From Arthrobacter sp. SLBN-112 (GTDB taxonomy: Bacteria > Actinomycetota > Actinomycetes > Actinomycetales > Micrococcaceae), in NCBI RefSeq assembly GCF_006715225.1, contig NZ_VFMU01000001.1, positions 1-64,000 on the forward strand: a stretch of DNA of 64,000 nt. Direction: 5' to 3'. The notes below the pieces were generated by a model that worked only from the letters and a program-made list of their open reading frames with translations, had not been told where the DNA came from and did no database searches. Shown in pieces: positions 1 through 8,158 of this stretch (position 1 is its first letter; the number at the start of each line of letters is the position of its first letter). Both the position numbers and the translations under genes were made by a program.

Positions 1-2
1 CG

Positions 3-119
3 GACTTTGCCACGGGCACCAAGCCCGTCGCGCCGCCGTCGTCCGCCGACTCCCCCGGCGGCGTGGTGGCCCAGACGGGCAGCGACAAGACCTGCCAGTC
101 CGCCAACCCGCTGGGGTAG
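3..119 (+). CDS. C-terminal end of an unidentified protein (5'-truncated by window edge)
   Basis: An open frame runs in from the left edge and stops with TAG at 117-119. The 38 visible residues are Pro/Ser/Gly-rich and end with a single Cys (TCQSANPLG). Such disordered tails with one late Cys occur on exported cell-wall proteins of actinobacteria, for example LCP-family proteins, but too little is visible to name a family. It converges on the HNH gene that ends at 124. Confidence 0.45.
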   Translation, partial: DFATGTKPVAPPSSADSPGGVVAQTGSDKTCQSANPLG

Positions 120-123
120 TTGG

Positions 124-1596
124 TCAACCGGGTGGGGCATGCAGGAACCGTGCAAGGCCCTCTTCTGCGGGTGAATTCAGTACGTGGATAAAATCCGGAC
201 AGCCCGCTATTGATCCAGGCAGCGGTTTGAGCCGCGGCCGCATGTGTTGTGGCCAGTGTGGTGGTTCCCAGTCCTGGTGTTCGCTTTTGTAGTGCCGGCC
301 CGTGGGTGAGGTCCAGCCGGGTGGTTCGTTCTTGCCCGCCGGGGTGGGTTTCCAGCCGGTGGTGTGCCGGAGCCTGTGGTGCTTTGGGCAGGGCTGTCCC
401 AAATTGCTGATCCCCGTTGTGCCGCCGTTGGCCCACGCGAGGATGTGGTCGGCGTCGTTGTCCAGGGAGTTGTTGCTGCAACCGGGGAACGGACACTTGC
501 CGTCCCGCATCCTCAGCCAGGCCCGCATCGCTTTCGTGATTCGGTAGCTGGTCCTGCCGATCTCCAGCGGCGCCCCGTCCCGCGGATCCACCAACACGCG
601 GTGAAACGAATCTGCCCCGTCCGCGACAAGCCGCTGTGCCATCGACGGCGGGATCGGCCCGTACCCGTCCAGCACCGCCGGCTCATCAGTCACCCCCATC
701 AGCGCGAACACCGGGACCGTCACCAGAACCTGGGCCCTGATCGGCGACGGGACCCCCGCGGGGCCGGTACCACTGCCGGTGCTGTTGCTGCTGCCAAGAA
801 CCGAATCGGCGAAATTGTCAGCTCGCAGCTGGGGCATGGTGCGGGACTCGTGCGGGCCCTGCATCCCACGGGCAACAGCGGTGAGCCGGTTCCAGCCAGC
901 CACAGCCTGGTCCGCCGGGAGGCACGCCGAGAGCCAGGCCATCCCGTCCTGGTCCGGCCGAAACTCCACCCGCCGGTCCAGTACCGATCTGGCGTGCCGC
1001 TTCTCGATCGACTCCGCGTGGTGGCGTTCCCGCCAGAGCCGGGCCTTGGCCTTGAACCGATGCGCCGGCATCTGCCCCACCGGGCACCCCCGCACGGCGT
1101 CAGGTGCGTCGGGGTTCAGGAAATGGGCTTCCATCGCCGCGGCGCCCGCAGGATCAAGGGCAGCGGTTTCGTCGGCCATGGCCACGGCGTGCTGCCATGA
1201 GAGCACGCCGGCCTGCAAAGCCTCCAGGGTCCGCGGCAAACCGACGGTCAGGGCATGGGACGTGGCAAGGAACGACGCCGCAGCCCGCGGACCCAACGCC
1301 AACACGCACCCTATCTCCGCAGCCACCGCCATCTCCAGCGCCACCACCGGGGTATCCGGCGGCGCCATCGCCTGGGCAGTCTCCGCATACCGCACCGCAG
1401 CCTTCGCCTTCAGGCCCGCGATCCCGGACTCCACCTCACGGGCTCCGGCCAGAACGTCCAAGCACCCATCAGCCAACCCCGCCAACGGATCAGCCTCGGA
1501 AAACGGCAACGACCCCGCCCCATCCACCTCAGCATTGAGCACACCAACAGCGGCACGGATGTCCTCCAACGCCTTCGCCACCGCCGCTTTCCCCAT
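124..1596 (-). CDS. DUF222-HNH endonuclease family protein
   Basis: The 490-residue product has the usual layout of the actinobacterial DUF222-HNH family: a long helical N-terminal region rich in Ala and Leu, then an HNH nuclease domain in the last third. The metal/catalytic part is visible as CPFPGC, then DADHILAWANGG and CPKHHRLRH, with the paired cysteines and the H..N..H pattern intact. These genes are often multicopy in Arthrobacter genomes, and some relatives are linked to mobile introns or 13E12-type repeats. The true role here (homing-like, defence or housekeeping) cannot be read from sequence. The start at 1596 has no strong Shine-Dalgarno sequence. Confidence 0.85.
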   Translation of the reverse strand: MGKAAVAKALEDIRAAVGVLNAEVDGAGSLPFSEADPLAGLADGCLDVLAGAREVESGIAGLKAKAAVRYAETAQAMAPPDTPVVALEMAVAAEIGCVLALGPRAAASFLATSHALTVGLPRTLEALQAGVLSWQHAVAMADETAALDPAGAAAMEAHFLNPDAPDAVRGCPVGQMPAHRFKAKARLWRERHHAESIEKRHARSVLDRRVEFRPDQDGMAWLSACLPADQAVAGWNRLTAVARGMQGPHESRTMPQLRADNFADSVLGSSNSTGSGTGPAGVPSPIRAQVLVTVPVFALMGVTDEPAVLDGYGPIPPSMAQRLVADGADSFHRVLVDPRDGAPLEIGRTSYRITKAMRAWLRMRDGKCPFPGCSNNSLDNDADHILAWANGGTTGISNLGQPCPKHHRLRHTTGWKPTPAGKNEPPGWTSPTGRHYKSEHQDWEPPHWPQHMRPRLKPLPGSIAGCPDFIHVLNSPAEEGLARFLHAPPG

Positions 1597-1980
1597 AAAC
1601 CCATCATGACAAGGGGGTGCGACATTCGCTCAAGGTAGGTATTCAAGGACGACATTCCCGAGGTGGCGCTTCTGATCCGCGTCGAGCTTGTTGTGTCGTT
1701 CCGTGCAGCTGGCCATGGGTGCAGAAAGCAGCCGGTCCGCCGACAAGCTTTGTTTGTCAGACGTTCCATTTCAGTCGCTGGCCTTGACTCCCCAGCTGCT
1801 GAACGAGGCGGGTGGCCCCTTCCGCGGCCACCCGCTTCACCGTTCCAGGAAGCTTCATGGACGCCCCCCGTCGGGATAAGTGGAAGCATGAGCCCAACGT
1901 CATCTGCCACCCACGAGCGTCGGGCATCGGCACAACAGTTCAGCTTTGCCTGAATACATCAGACGCTGTACTTTAAACCC
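1597..1980. other. intergenic region, no gene supported
   Basis: About 380 bases separate the HNH gene from the metal sensor. Short open frames here show no recognisable protein. The last 40 bases before 1981 contain TACTTT a few bases upstream of the start codon, so the sensor gene may be transcribed from a promoter close to its start. Confidence 0.4.
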
Positions 1981-2307
1981 ATGCAGACCCTCACCCACGC
2001 TCCGGTGCTGGCCCGCTTCGGCTACGCCGTGTCGGACCCCACCCGCGCCCGCGTGCTGCTGGCACTCGCGGAAGCCCCGTCCTATCCCTCGGATCTCGCG
2101 GACAGCCTGGGGGTGTCCCGGCAGAGCATGTCCAACCACCTGACGTGCCTGCGTGGCTGCGGACTGGTGGTGGCGGTTCCGGACGGGCGCCGGAGCCGCT
2201 ATGAGCTGGCGGACGGCCGGATCGGCCACGCCATCAAGGACCTGATCAACGTTGTCCTCGCGGTGGACCCTGCCTGCTGCGCCCCGGACGGGGAGTGCTT
2301 CGCATGA
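1981..2307 (+). CDS. cmtR: CmtR-like ArsR/SmtB metal-sensing repressor
   Basis: A 108-residue winged-helix repressor of the ArsR/SmtB family. The recognition helix region reads SRQSMSNHLTCLRGCGLVV; the Cys pair C56/C60 in LTCLRGCG corresponds to the C57/C61 pair of the mycobacterial cadmium/lead sensor CmtR. A further Cys cluster lies near the C-terminus (C99, C100, C106), where CmtR has its third ligand. This pattern is known to bind Cd(II)/Pb(II) and release operator DNA. The gene overlaps the following exporter by ATGA, so the two are almost certainly co-transcribed and the repressor probably controls both. A Cd/Pb specificity is inferred from ligand positions only. Confidence 0.85.
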   Translation: MQTLTHAPVLARFGYAVSDPTRARVLLALAEAPSYPSDLADSLGVSRQSMSNHLTCLRGCGLVVAVPDGRRSRYELADGRIGHAIKDLINVVLAVDPACCAPDGECFA

Positions 2308-3032
2308 CCGGCACACTCCAATCCCCCACCTCCGAACGCCGGCAGGTGCTGAGCCGCCGGATCAGGCTTTTCGCGGCAGCCACCATCACCTACAACGTCA
2401 TCGAGGCCATCGTGGCGCTGTGGGCGGGCGGCGTAGCCGATTCCTCCGCCCTGATCGGTTTCGGCCTGGATTCGGTGATCGAGGTAGCCTCCGCCCTGGC
2501 GCTGTCCTGGCAGTTCTCCGCCAAGGACCCGGAGCGGCGCGAACACCTGACCCTGCGGATCATTGCCCTCTCGTTCTTTGCCCTGGCCGCCTTCGTGGCC
2601 ATCGATTCCATTCGTTCCCTCGCGGGCGGCGGGGAAGCACAGCACTCCCTGCCCGGCATCGTCATTGCGGCGCTGAGCCTGGCCGTCATGCCGGTGCTGT
2701 CCTGGGCGCAGCGGCGGGCCGGCCGGGAACTTGGATCGCGGACGGCGGTGGCCGATTCCAAGCAGACGCTGCTGTGCACCTACCTCTCCGCCGTGCTCCT
2801 GGTGGGGCTCGTCCTGAACAGCACCTTGGGCTGGTGGTGGGCCGATGCAGGCGCGGCGCTGGTGATCGCCGGCATTGCGGTGCGCGAAGGCATCAACGCC
2901 TGGCGCGGGGACGCCTGCTGCGCTGTTCCGCATGCGCCGGAAGAGGAGGCCGAAAACGGCGCCTGCTGCTCCGGCTGCTCCAGCGACATCCAGCCGCAGG
3001 CCCTGGGAATGCCCGGCCTCCGGAAGGACTAA
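2304..3032 (+). CDS. cation diffusion facilitator-type heavy-metal exporter
   Basis: A 242-residue membrane protein that should export divalent metal ions by proton antiport. The CDF signature is seen in ALIGFGLDSVIEV near residues 48-60, with a second acidic motif ADSKQTLL around residue 150 and a conserved WWWADAGAAL in a late helix; about six membrane segments are apparent. The tail is unusual: after the last helix it carries CC and CCSGC clusters instead of the usual cytoplasmic metallochaperone-like domain. The start at 2304 is preferred over GTG 2295 because of GGGGAG eight bases upstream and the ATGA overlap with the CmtR-like repressor, which points to cadmium, lead or zinc resistance. 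Confidence 0.85.
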   Translation: MTGTLQSPTSERRQVLSRRIRLFAAATITYNVIEAIVALWAGGVADSSALIGFGLDSVIEVASALALSWQFSAKDPERREHLTLRIIALSFFALAAFVAIDSIRSLAGGGEAQHSLPGIVIAALSLAVMPVLSWAQRRAGRELGSRTAVADSKQTLLCTYLSAVLLVGLVLNSTLGWWWADAGAALVIAGIAVREGINAWRGDACCAVPHAPEEEAENGACCSGCSSDIQPQALGMPGLRKD

Positions 3033-3051
3033 CGCCGCAGCTGTGACTGGG

Positions 3052-4371
3052 TCAGTTGATCAGCTGGCCCGCAGGCTGGGGTTCCGCTGCCCGCTGCCTG
3101 GCAGCAGCACCTGCCGGGGCGGCAGGACCGGGCGTTGAAGTCCCGGCAGCGGAGGGCCCGGCAGCGGAAGGCCCGGCAGCGGAAGGCACGGAAGGTGAAG
3201 GTCCAGCAGTTGAACGCACGACGGCGGGCTCCAGCCTTTCGTTCGCCCAGCGCCTGAGGGGCCGCTCAACAAGGCGGAACGACGCGTAAGCCAGCAGCAC
3301 GGTGAGGACTGCGGTCAAGGCGATGCGGAGCGGCAGCGCCGGGATCAGGGGCATCAGCAGCAGGTAGACCGGCAGGTGCCAGAGGTACAGGCCGTAGGAC
3401 AGGTCGCGGCCTGGGCGGGCAAGCCAGGGATGGCTGAGGATGCGCGAGAGGAAGCCGGCCGGCTGGAGTACCAGGGAGCCGATCAGTACCGCGGACAATA
3501 AGGCGAGCGTCGCGGGCCCGAATGTCCAGAACATGTTGAACCAGTCGCCGGGGGTGTCCGGTTCCTTGAGCAGGAACAGTGCGGCCACCAGGGTGATGCC
3601 GGCCAGCGGGGCGCCCCAGCGGGCGGCGGATGCCAGGGCCGAGTGCAGCCGCGAACCGTGCCGCACGGCGGTGAACAGAAGGGCAAGCGCGCAGCCGATC
3701 AGCAGTTCGTCCGCCCGGGTGTCCGGCCCGTTGTAGATGCGGTCCAGCGGCTCCCCAGCGTTGACCAGCAGGAACCGGTTCAGTACGAAGACGGCGGCCA
3801 GGGCCACGGTGGCCAGGGCTGCGGTGCGGACCTTCCAGAACCGGAGCATGGCCAGCAGGAGCAGCGGCCACGCCAGGTAGAACTGCTCTTCGACGGCGAG
3901 GGTCCAGGTGGGGCCCAGGGTTTCACCGGCAATGGAGTCGCCGAACATGCCAAAGTGCGCCAGGTTCATCACGTAGGCGGCGGCCGGGAGGACGAAGCCC
4001 GCCTGGCCGCCCCAACCGGAGGCCGGGAACACGAATCCGACGGCGAGAATCACCGCGCAGAGCGCCAGCAGCGCCGGCCAGAGCCGGGCAAGGCGCTTGG
4101 CGTAGAAGATGCCCAGGTGCAGCCGGCCGGTGGCGATCCGCTCCTTCATGATCAGCAGCGTGATCACAAAGCCGCTCAGCGTGAAGAACACGTCCACGCC
4201 GATGGATCCGCCCGGCATTGAGTCGGTGGCCGTATGGAAGAAGAACACACCCGCCACGGCGATGGTCCGGAGCCCGTCCAGGGCATGCTTGCGTCCGCCG
4301 ATGAGCCCTGCTCCGGGCCCTGCCGGGCGTTCCTGTGCTGGCAAAATTCCACTGCTTGACCTCAAAACCAC
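3052..4371 (-). CDS. acyltransferase 3 (OafA/YrhL-type) membrane protein
   Basis: A multi-pass O-acyltransferase expected to acetylate or acylate cell-surface polysaccharide or another envelope glycan. It opens with the family motif ALDGLRTIAVAGVFFFH (catalytic His), followed by GVDVFFTLSGFVIT, RRLARLWP-like YAKRLARLWPALL and about ten hydrophobic helices. The C-terminal 50 residues are cytoplasmic and low-complexity, with tandem PSAAG repeats. The frame is open further upstream to 4752, but that part has no family similarity and overlaps the divergent GAF-ANTAR gene. I therefore place the start near GTG 4371 (TTG 4344 is an alternative), just downstream of an AT-rich TATATAT tract that may be its promoter. 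Confidence 0.8.
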   Translation of the reverse strand: MVLRSSSGILPAQERPAGPGAGLIGGRKHALDGLRTIAVAGVFFFHTATDSMPGGSIGVDVFFTLSGFVITLLIMKERIATGRLHLGIFYAKRLARLWPALLALCAVILAVGFVFPASGWGGQAGFVLPAAAYVMNLAHFGMFGDSIAGETLGPTWTLAVEEQFYLAWPLLLLAMLRFWKVRTAALATVALAAVFVLNRFLLVNAGEPLDRIYNGPDTRADELLIGCALALLFTAVRHGSRLHSALASAARWGAPLAGITLVAALFLLKEPDTPGDWFNMFWTFGPATLALLSAVLIGSLVLQPAGFLSRILSHPWLARPGRDLSYGLYLWHLPVYLLLMPLIPALPLRIALTAVLTVLLAYASFRLVERPLRRWANERLEPAVVRSTAGPSPSVPSAAGPSAAGPSAAGTSTPGPAAPAGAAARQRAAEPQPAGQLIN

Positions 4372-4488
4372 TAAGCCATCATATATAACGTTTCCATAAC
4401 TGCACTGGACGCGAACTGGGTGAACGCTGGCAGGAGGACCAACAATTCGTGCCTTGTGGCCGGTCCCTGCTGCTTCTAGATTGAGCAG

Positions 4489-5226
4489 ATGGCGGATCAG
4501 GACATGGCAGACGACCTCGAGCAGCTTGTGGATCTGGTGGCCGGCATGGAGGACATCAAATCGGTGCTCGATGGCCTGACGGAGGTTGCGGCGGCCACCA
4601 TGACCGGCACCACGGGAGTCCCCATCGAATGCGCTGTCACGCTGCACCGGCGCAAGCGTACTGCCACCATTGGCGGCAGCAGCGGCACGGCCATGGTCCT
4701 GGACCGGATTGAGCAAACCCTGGGAGACGGTCCGTGCGTGGACGCTTTGCAAAGCGGCGTTCCCGTCCTCCTGGGGGATGTTTCGTCCGACCGGCGCTGG
4801 CCGGAGTACCGCAGCGCCCTGTCCGCGGCGGGGATCGCCAGTGCCCTGGGCATCCCCATGAAACTGGATGACGACGCCGGGGCGGTCCTGGATTTTTTCG
4901 CTCCGGTCAGCGGTCGCTTCAGTGAGCAGGCAGTGGCTGATGGGGTCAGGTTCGCCGGGATGGCGGGAAAAGCGCTGCGGCTCGCCGTCCGGATCGTGTC
5001 AGCGGACCAGCGTGCCGAGCACCTGAAAGCGGCGATGGACACCAGGACCGTCATTGACCTCGCCTGCGGCATCATCATGGCCCAGAGCAAGTGCAACAAG
5101 GAGGCCGCCTTCCAGCTTCTCCGCAACGCTTCCAACACCAGGAACCAGAAGCTCAACGATCTCGCGCAATCGCTGGTGGACCGGTTTGCAGGCCAAGGAG
5201 CGGCGGCAGCCTACTTCGACGACTGA
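4489..5226 (+). CDS. GAF-ANTAR RNA-binding antiterminator
   Basis: A 245-residue cytoplasmic regulator. An N-terminal GAF sensor domain (about residues 15-160, with GDGPCVDALQSG and the SDRRWPEY motif) is followed by a C-terminal ANTAR domain of about 55 residues starting at DTRTVIDLACGIIMAQ and ending in KLNDLAQSLV. ANTAR domains bind paired RNA hairpins and stop premature transcription termination in response to the sensor domain. It is one of three GAF-ANTAR proteins in this window. The start at 4489 is taken as the first ATG; Met6 (4504) is an alternative. Neighbours do not reveal its target RNA. Confidence 0.88.
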   Translation: MADQDMADDLEQLVDLVAGMEDIKSVLDGLTEVAAATMTGTTGVPIECAVTLHRRKRTATIGGSSGTAMVLDRIEQTLGDGPCVDALQSGVPVLLGDVSSDRRWPEYRSALSAAGIASALGIPMKLDDDAGAVLDFFAPVSGRFSEQAVADGVRFAGMAGKALRLAVRIVSADQRAEHLKAAMDTRTVIDLACGIIMAQSKCNKEAAFQLLRNASNTRNQKLNDLAQSLVDRFAGQGAAAAYFDD

Positions 5227-5327
5227 GGTTCCCGCCGCTGTGCCGCGGAACCCCTTCCCGCCCGCGAAGGGCCCTGTTAGCATGACGCGTGCCGACAATG
5301 GTGTCCGCCTTCTAAGGAGTTTCCCGC

Positions 5328-5744
5328 ATGCCCACGCAACTCAATCCCTACCTGAGCTTTCGAAACAATGCCCGTGAAGCCATGGAGTTCTACAAGGACG
5401 TCTTTGGCGGCGAACTGAACATTGGCACGTTCGCAGAATTCCAGGCCAGCCAGGATCCTTCCGAAGAACAACTGGTCATGCACGCCCAGCTGGACACCCC
5501 GACCGGGCTCACGCTAATGGCCTCGGACACCCCGCAGCGCATGGACTACACGCCCGGCAACACGTTCAGCGTCTCCCTCAGCGGCGACGACGATGCAGAA
5601 CTGAGGGGCTACTGGGAGAAGCTGTCCGACGGCGGCACCGTCACCATGCCGCTGCAAAAAGCCATCTGGGGCGACACCTTTGGCATGTGCACTGACAAAT
5701 TCGGCGTCCAGTGGCTGGTCAACATCGCCGGCCCCAAGCAGTAA
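5328..5744 (+). CDS. VOC family (PhnB/glyoxalase-like) protein
   Basis: A 138-residue protein of the vicinal oxygen chelate superfamily, PhnB-like subgroup. The typical opening NPYLSFRNNAREAMEFYKDVFGGEL and the closing FGMCTDKFGVQWLVN are present, matching the two paired beta-alpha-beta modules. Members of this subgroup include resistance proteins and glyoxalase relatives, but many have no assigned reaction. The start is supported by AAGGAG upstream of 5328. The next gene begins 4 bases after the stop, so the two form an operon. Confidence 0.8.
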   Translation: MPTQLNPYLSFRNNAREAMEFYKDVFGGELNIGTFAEFQASQDPSEEQLVMHAQLDTPTGLTLMASDTPQRMDYTPGNTFSVSLSGDDDAELRGYWEKLSDGGTVTMPLQKAIWGDTFGMCTDKFGVQWLVNIAGPKQ

Positions 5745-5748
5745 CGGC

Positions 5749-6183
5749 ATGGCCCGCGCCGAAAACGAGACCACCATCAACCGGTCACCGGAAGACGTCT
5801 ACGCGTTCCTGGCCGACGGACTCAACAACCCCAGGTGGCGCAAAGGCGTACAGAAAATTGCCCTGAAAAGCGGGACGTCCGGCTCAGTTGGTGCGGTCTA
5901 CAGCCAAACCCTGGCTGGGCCTGGTGGTCGGCCAATCGCCGGGGACTACGAAATCACCAAGGCAGAGCCACCGACCAGGTTGGGCTTCCAGGTGGTGGCA
6001 GGTCCTGCCCGTCCGACAGGCGAGTATCAGCTGACGCCTGCTCCCAACGGGACAACTGTCCGCTTCGTCCTGGACCTGCAGCCCCGCGGCCTGATGCGGA
6101 TCGTGGCGCCCCTGGTCACGCGGACCATGCGCTCCGAGGTCAGCCAACTGGCCAGGCTCAAGGCCGTTCTTGAGGCTGGCTAG
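5749..6183 (+). CDS. SRPBCC (polyketide cyclase/START-like) family protein
   Basis: A 144-residue single-domain protein with the START/Bet v1-like pattern: N-terminal strand with TTINRSPEDVYAFLADGLNNPRWRKG, a central YEITKAEPPTRLGFQV strand and a long C-terminal helix (TRTMRSEVSQLARLKAVLE). Such proteins bind small hydrophobic ligands; no catalytic residues can be assigned. ATG 5749 is chosen because it directly follows the VOC stop. Its 3' end overlaps the convergent FAD monooxygenase gene by 26 bases. Confidence 0.75.
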   Translation: MARAENETTINRSPEDVYAFLADGLNNPRWRKGVQKIALKSGTSGSVGAVYSQTLAGPGGRPIAGDYEITKAEPPTRLGFQVVAGPARPTGEYQLTPAPNGTTVRFVLDLQPRGLMRIVAPLVTRTMRSEVSQLARLKAVLEAG

Positions 6184-7624
6184 CCTTTCCGCACCACGTG
6201 TCCAGCGCCTCGGCAAGACCGTCCACTGGGCCCTCCCCCACCCAGGCCGCGTACCCGTCGGGCCGGACCAGGACTGCCGTGGGCGCCGGCACGGTGCCCA
6301 GCACGGGAAGCTGCCACGCGCCGTCGTACGTTGCCCGGACGTGCCTGACCCTCGCGGTGGAAATGCCCGCACCCAATTCCTGCCCGCCGAAGTCCAACAG
6401 CACCGGCTCGGCCTGGTGCAGCAACTCGAACACCCGGGCCGGCCCGGCAGCGGTGGTGATGTCCAGGTCCGGCATCCGGCGCCCCAGGAGCGGATGGCCG
6501 GGTCCCAGGTCATAGGCGACGTCGAGACCGGTCACCAGCGCGGCAATGGGCTCGCCCGCTCCCTCCACGCGGAGCACCTCACCGAGCAGGTCGCGCAGGG
6601 CCTCCTGCCGGGGATCGGCCTTCTGGAAGAGGGACTGCGCCATGGTGTACTTCAGCGCCCGTTCCCCCGCCGGGTGGCGTTCCGCGTGGTAAGTGTCCAG
6701 CAGTTCCCCGCCGGAGCTGCCCCGCACCACCTGCCCCAGCTTCCAGCCGAGGTTGACGGCGTCTTGCACGCCCAGGCCGATGCCCAGCCCGCCCGTGGGT
6801 GAGTGGACATGCGCCGCGTCGCCGGCCAGCAGCACCCGGCCCTTCCGGTAGGACTCCGCCTGGCGCGTCGCGTCGGTAAAGCGCGAGAGCCAGGTGGGGC
6901 TGTGCACGCCGAAGTCGGTGCCGAACACATCAGTCAGCGCCTGCCGCAGGTCCGGGAGCGTGGGCTCGGTGGCCGGACCCAGGACGGCCTCGGTCACTAC
7001 CACGCGGACGGTGCCGTCCCCCATCGGGTACAGACCGTGGATGCCGCGGGCGTCCACCTTTCCCTGCTGTTTGGGCTCGCCGGCCACTTTCACCTCGGCA
7101 ATCAGGCTGCTCCGGGTGGCGTCCGGGCCCACCATCGCGATGCCGGCCGAACGCCGCACTGTGCTGCGCCCGCCGTCGGTGCCCACGACGTACCGGGACC
7201 GCACCGATCCGCCGGCGGCAAGCTGGACGTCCACGCCGCCGTCGTCCTCCTGTACGCCGGTGACCTCCACGCCGCGCCGGACCTGGACGCGCAGCTCTTC
7301 CGCCCACTGGAGCAGCAGCCGCTCGATGTGGTTCTGGAACAGCGCCAGCGTGTACGGATGGCGCGTGGGCAGCGCGCTGAGGTCCAGCGGGGTGTTGCCG
7401 AACGTGGCGGTGTTCATCGTTTTGCCCTCGGCCAGGAACCTGTCCACGATGCCGCGCTGGTCCAGCAGTTCAAGGGTCCGCGCATGGATGCCGCCGCCGC
7501 GCGAGCCCGCCAGCTCCTGCGACTCCCGCCGCTCCAGGACAACCGCGTCCACCCCCGCCAGCCGCAGCTCGCCCGCCAGCATCAACCCCGTGGGCCCGCT
7601 CCCCACAATCACCACGTCATGCAT
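6158..7624 (-). CDS. FAD-dependent aromatic monooxygenase (PHBH family)
   Basis: A group A flavoprotein monooxygenase that would hydroxylate an aromatic or polyketide-like substrate using NAD(P)H and oxygen. The Rossmann FAD motif VVIVGSGPTGLMLAGEL lies at the N-terminus, the DG motif appears as YVVGTDGGRSTVRR, and the second FAD motif as GRVLLAGDAAHVHSPTGG followed by LGVQDAVNLGWKL. The C-terminal extension of about 110 residues is thioredoxin-like, as in PgaE/RdmE-type enzymes. ATG 7624 is preferred to 7639 because GGAGGGGG sits just upstream. It stands alone on this strand; the substrate cannot be deduced. Confidence 0.85.
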   Translation of the reverse strand: MHDVVIVGSGPTGLMLAGELRLAGVDAVVLERRESQELAGSRGGGIHARTLELLDQRGIVDRFLAEGKTMNTATFGNTPLDLSALPTRHPYTLALFQNHIERLLLQWAEELRVQVRRGVEVTGVQEDDGGVDVQLAAGGSVRSRYVVGTDGGRSTVRRSAGIAMVGPDATRSSLIAEVKVAGEPKQQGKVDARGIHGLYPMGDGTVRVVVTEAVLGPATEPTLPDLRQALTDVFGTDFGVHSPTWLSRFTDATRQAESYRKGRVLLAGDAAHVHSPTGGLGIGLGVQDAVNLGWKLGQVVRGSSGGELLDTYHAERHPAGERALKYTMAQSLFQKADPRQEALRDLLGEVLRVEGAGEPIAALVTGLDVAYDLGPGHPLLGRRMPDLDITTAAGPARVFELLHQAEPVLLDFGGQELGAGISTARVRHVRATYDGAWQLPVLGTVPAPTAVLVRPDGYAAWVGEGPVDGLAEALDTWCGKASQPQERP

Positions 7625-7822
7625 GCCGTCCCCCTCCATAGCCCATTAGCCGACCGCCAGTATGCGCCACCCCCGGGCCCTTGCGGCAAGGCCCCCACGG
7701 CGGGGTACTTTGGAAATGGAAGGGGATCTCCCGCGCTGGCTGTCGATCTTCACTTCCGGTGCGCGTCGTATGGGTAGGGGCCGCACCGAAGAGCCCTTGA
7801 CCGACAGTAAAGGGAGTACGAG

Positions 7823-8158
7823 ATGTCCAAGTATCTGATCCTGATCTTCCAGGACGAGGCAGTGGCCCGGCAGGCCGAAGGCGAATCCATCAGCGCCAAC
7901 TACCAGGAGTTCATGCAGCGCCGCAGTTCCAACCTGATCAACGGGGCCGCCCTGTAGCCATCCTCGACGGCGACATCCATCCGGCGTGATGGTTCCGGCG
8001 GTTTCCTGGTCTCGGACGGTCCGTTCGCGGAGTCGAAGGAGACCCTGGGCGGCTACTACCTGGTGGAGGCGGCCGACCTGGATGAGGCACTTGAGATCGC
8101 CAAGGAGGTTCCCGCCGGGGTTGGAGTAGAGGTCTGGCCTGTACGAGTGATCAGCTGA
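7823..8158 (+). pseudogene. YCII/DGPF-family protein interrupted by one in-frame amber codon
   Basis: A 112-codon reading frame keeps one phase throughout but is cut by TAG at 7955-7957. Before it lies the family opening SKYLILIFQDEAVARQAEG; after it the reading continues as PSSTATSIR, then the signature SDGPFAESKETLGGYYLVEAADLDEA, ending at TGA 8156-8158. Relatives are expected to have Gln at the stop position (CAG to TAG). The start has AGGGAG upstream. DGPF proteins are the constant partners of ECF42 sigma factors, and the stop codon overlaps the sigma factor start by one base (TGATG). A sequencing error, a recent nonsense mutation or readthrough are all possible. Confidence 0.8.

Noticed and set aside
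4372..4752. N-terminal extension of the acyltransferase
   Set aside because: The extra 127 codons lack similarity to the family and overlap the divergent GAF-ANTAR gene.
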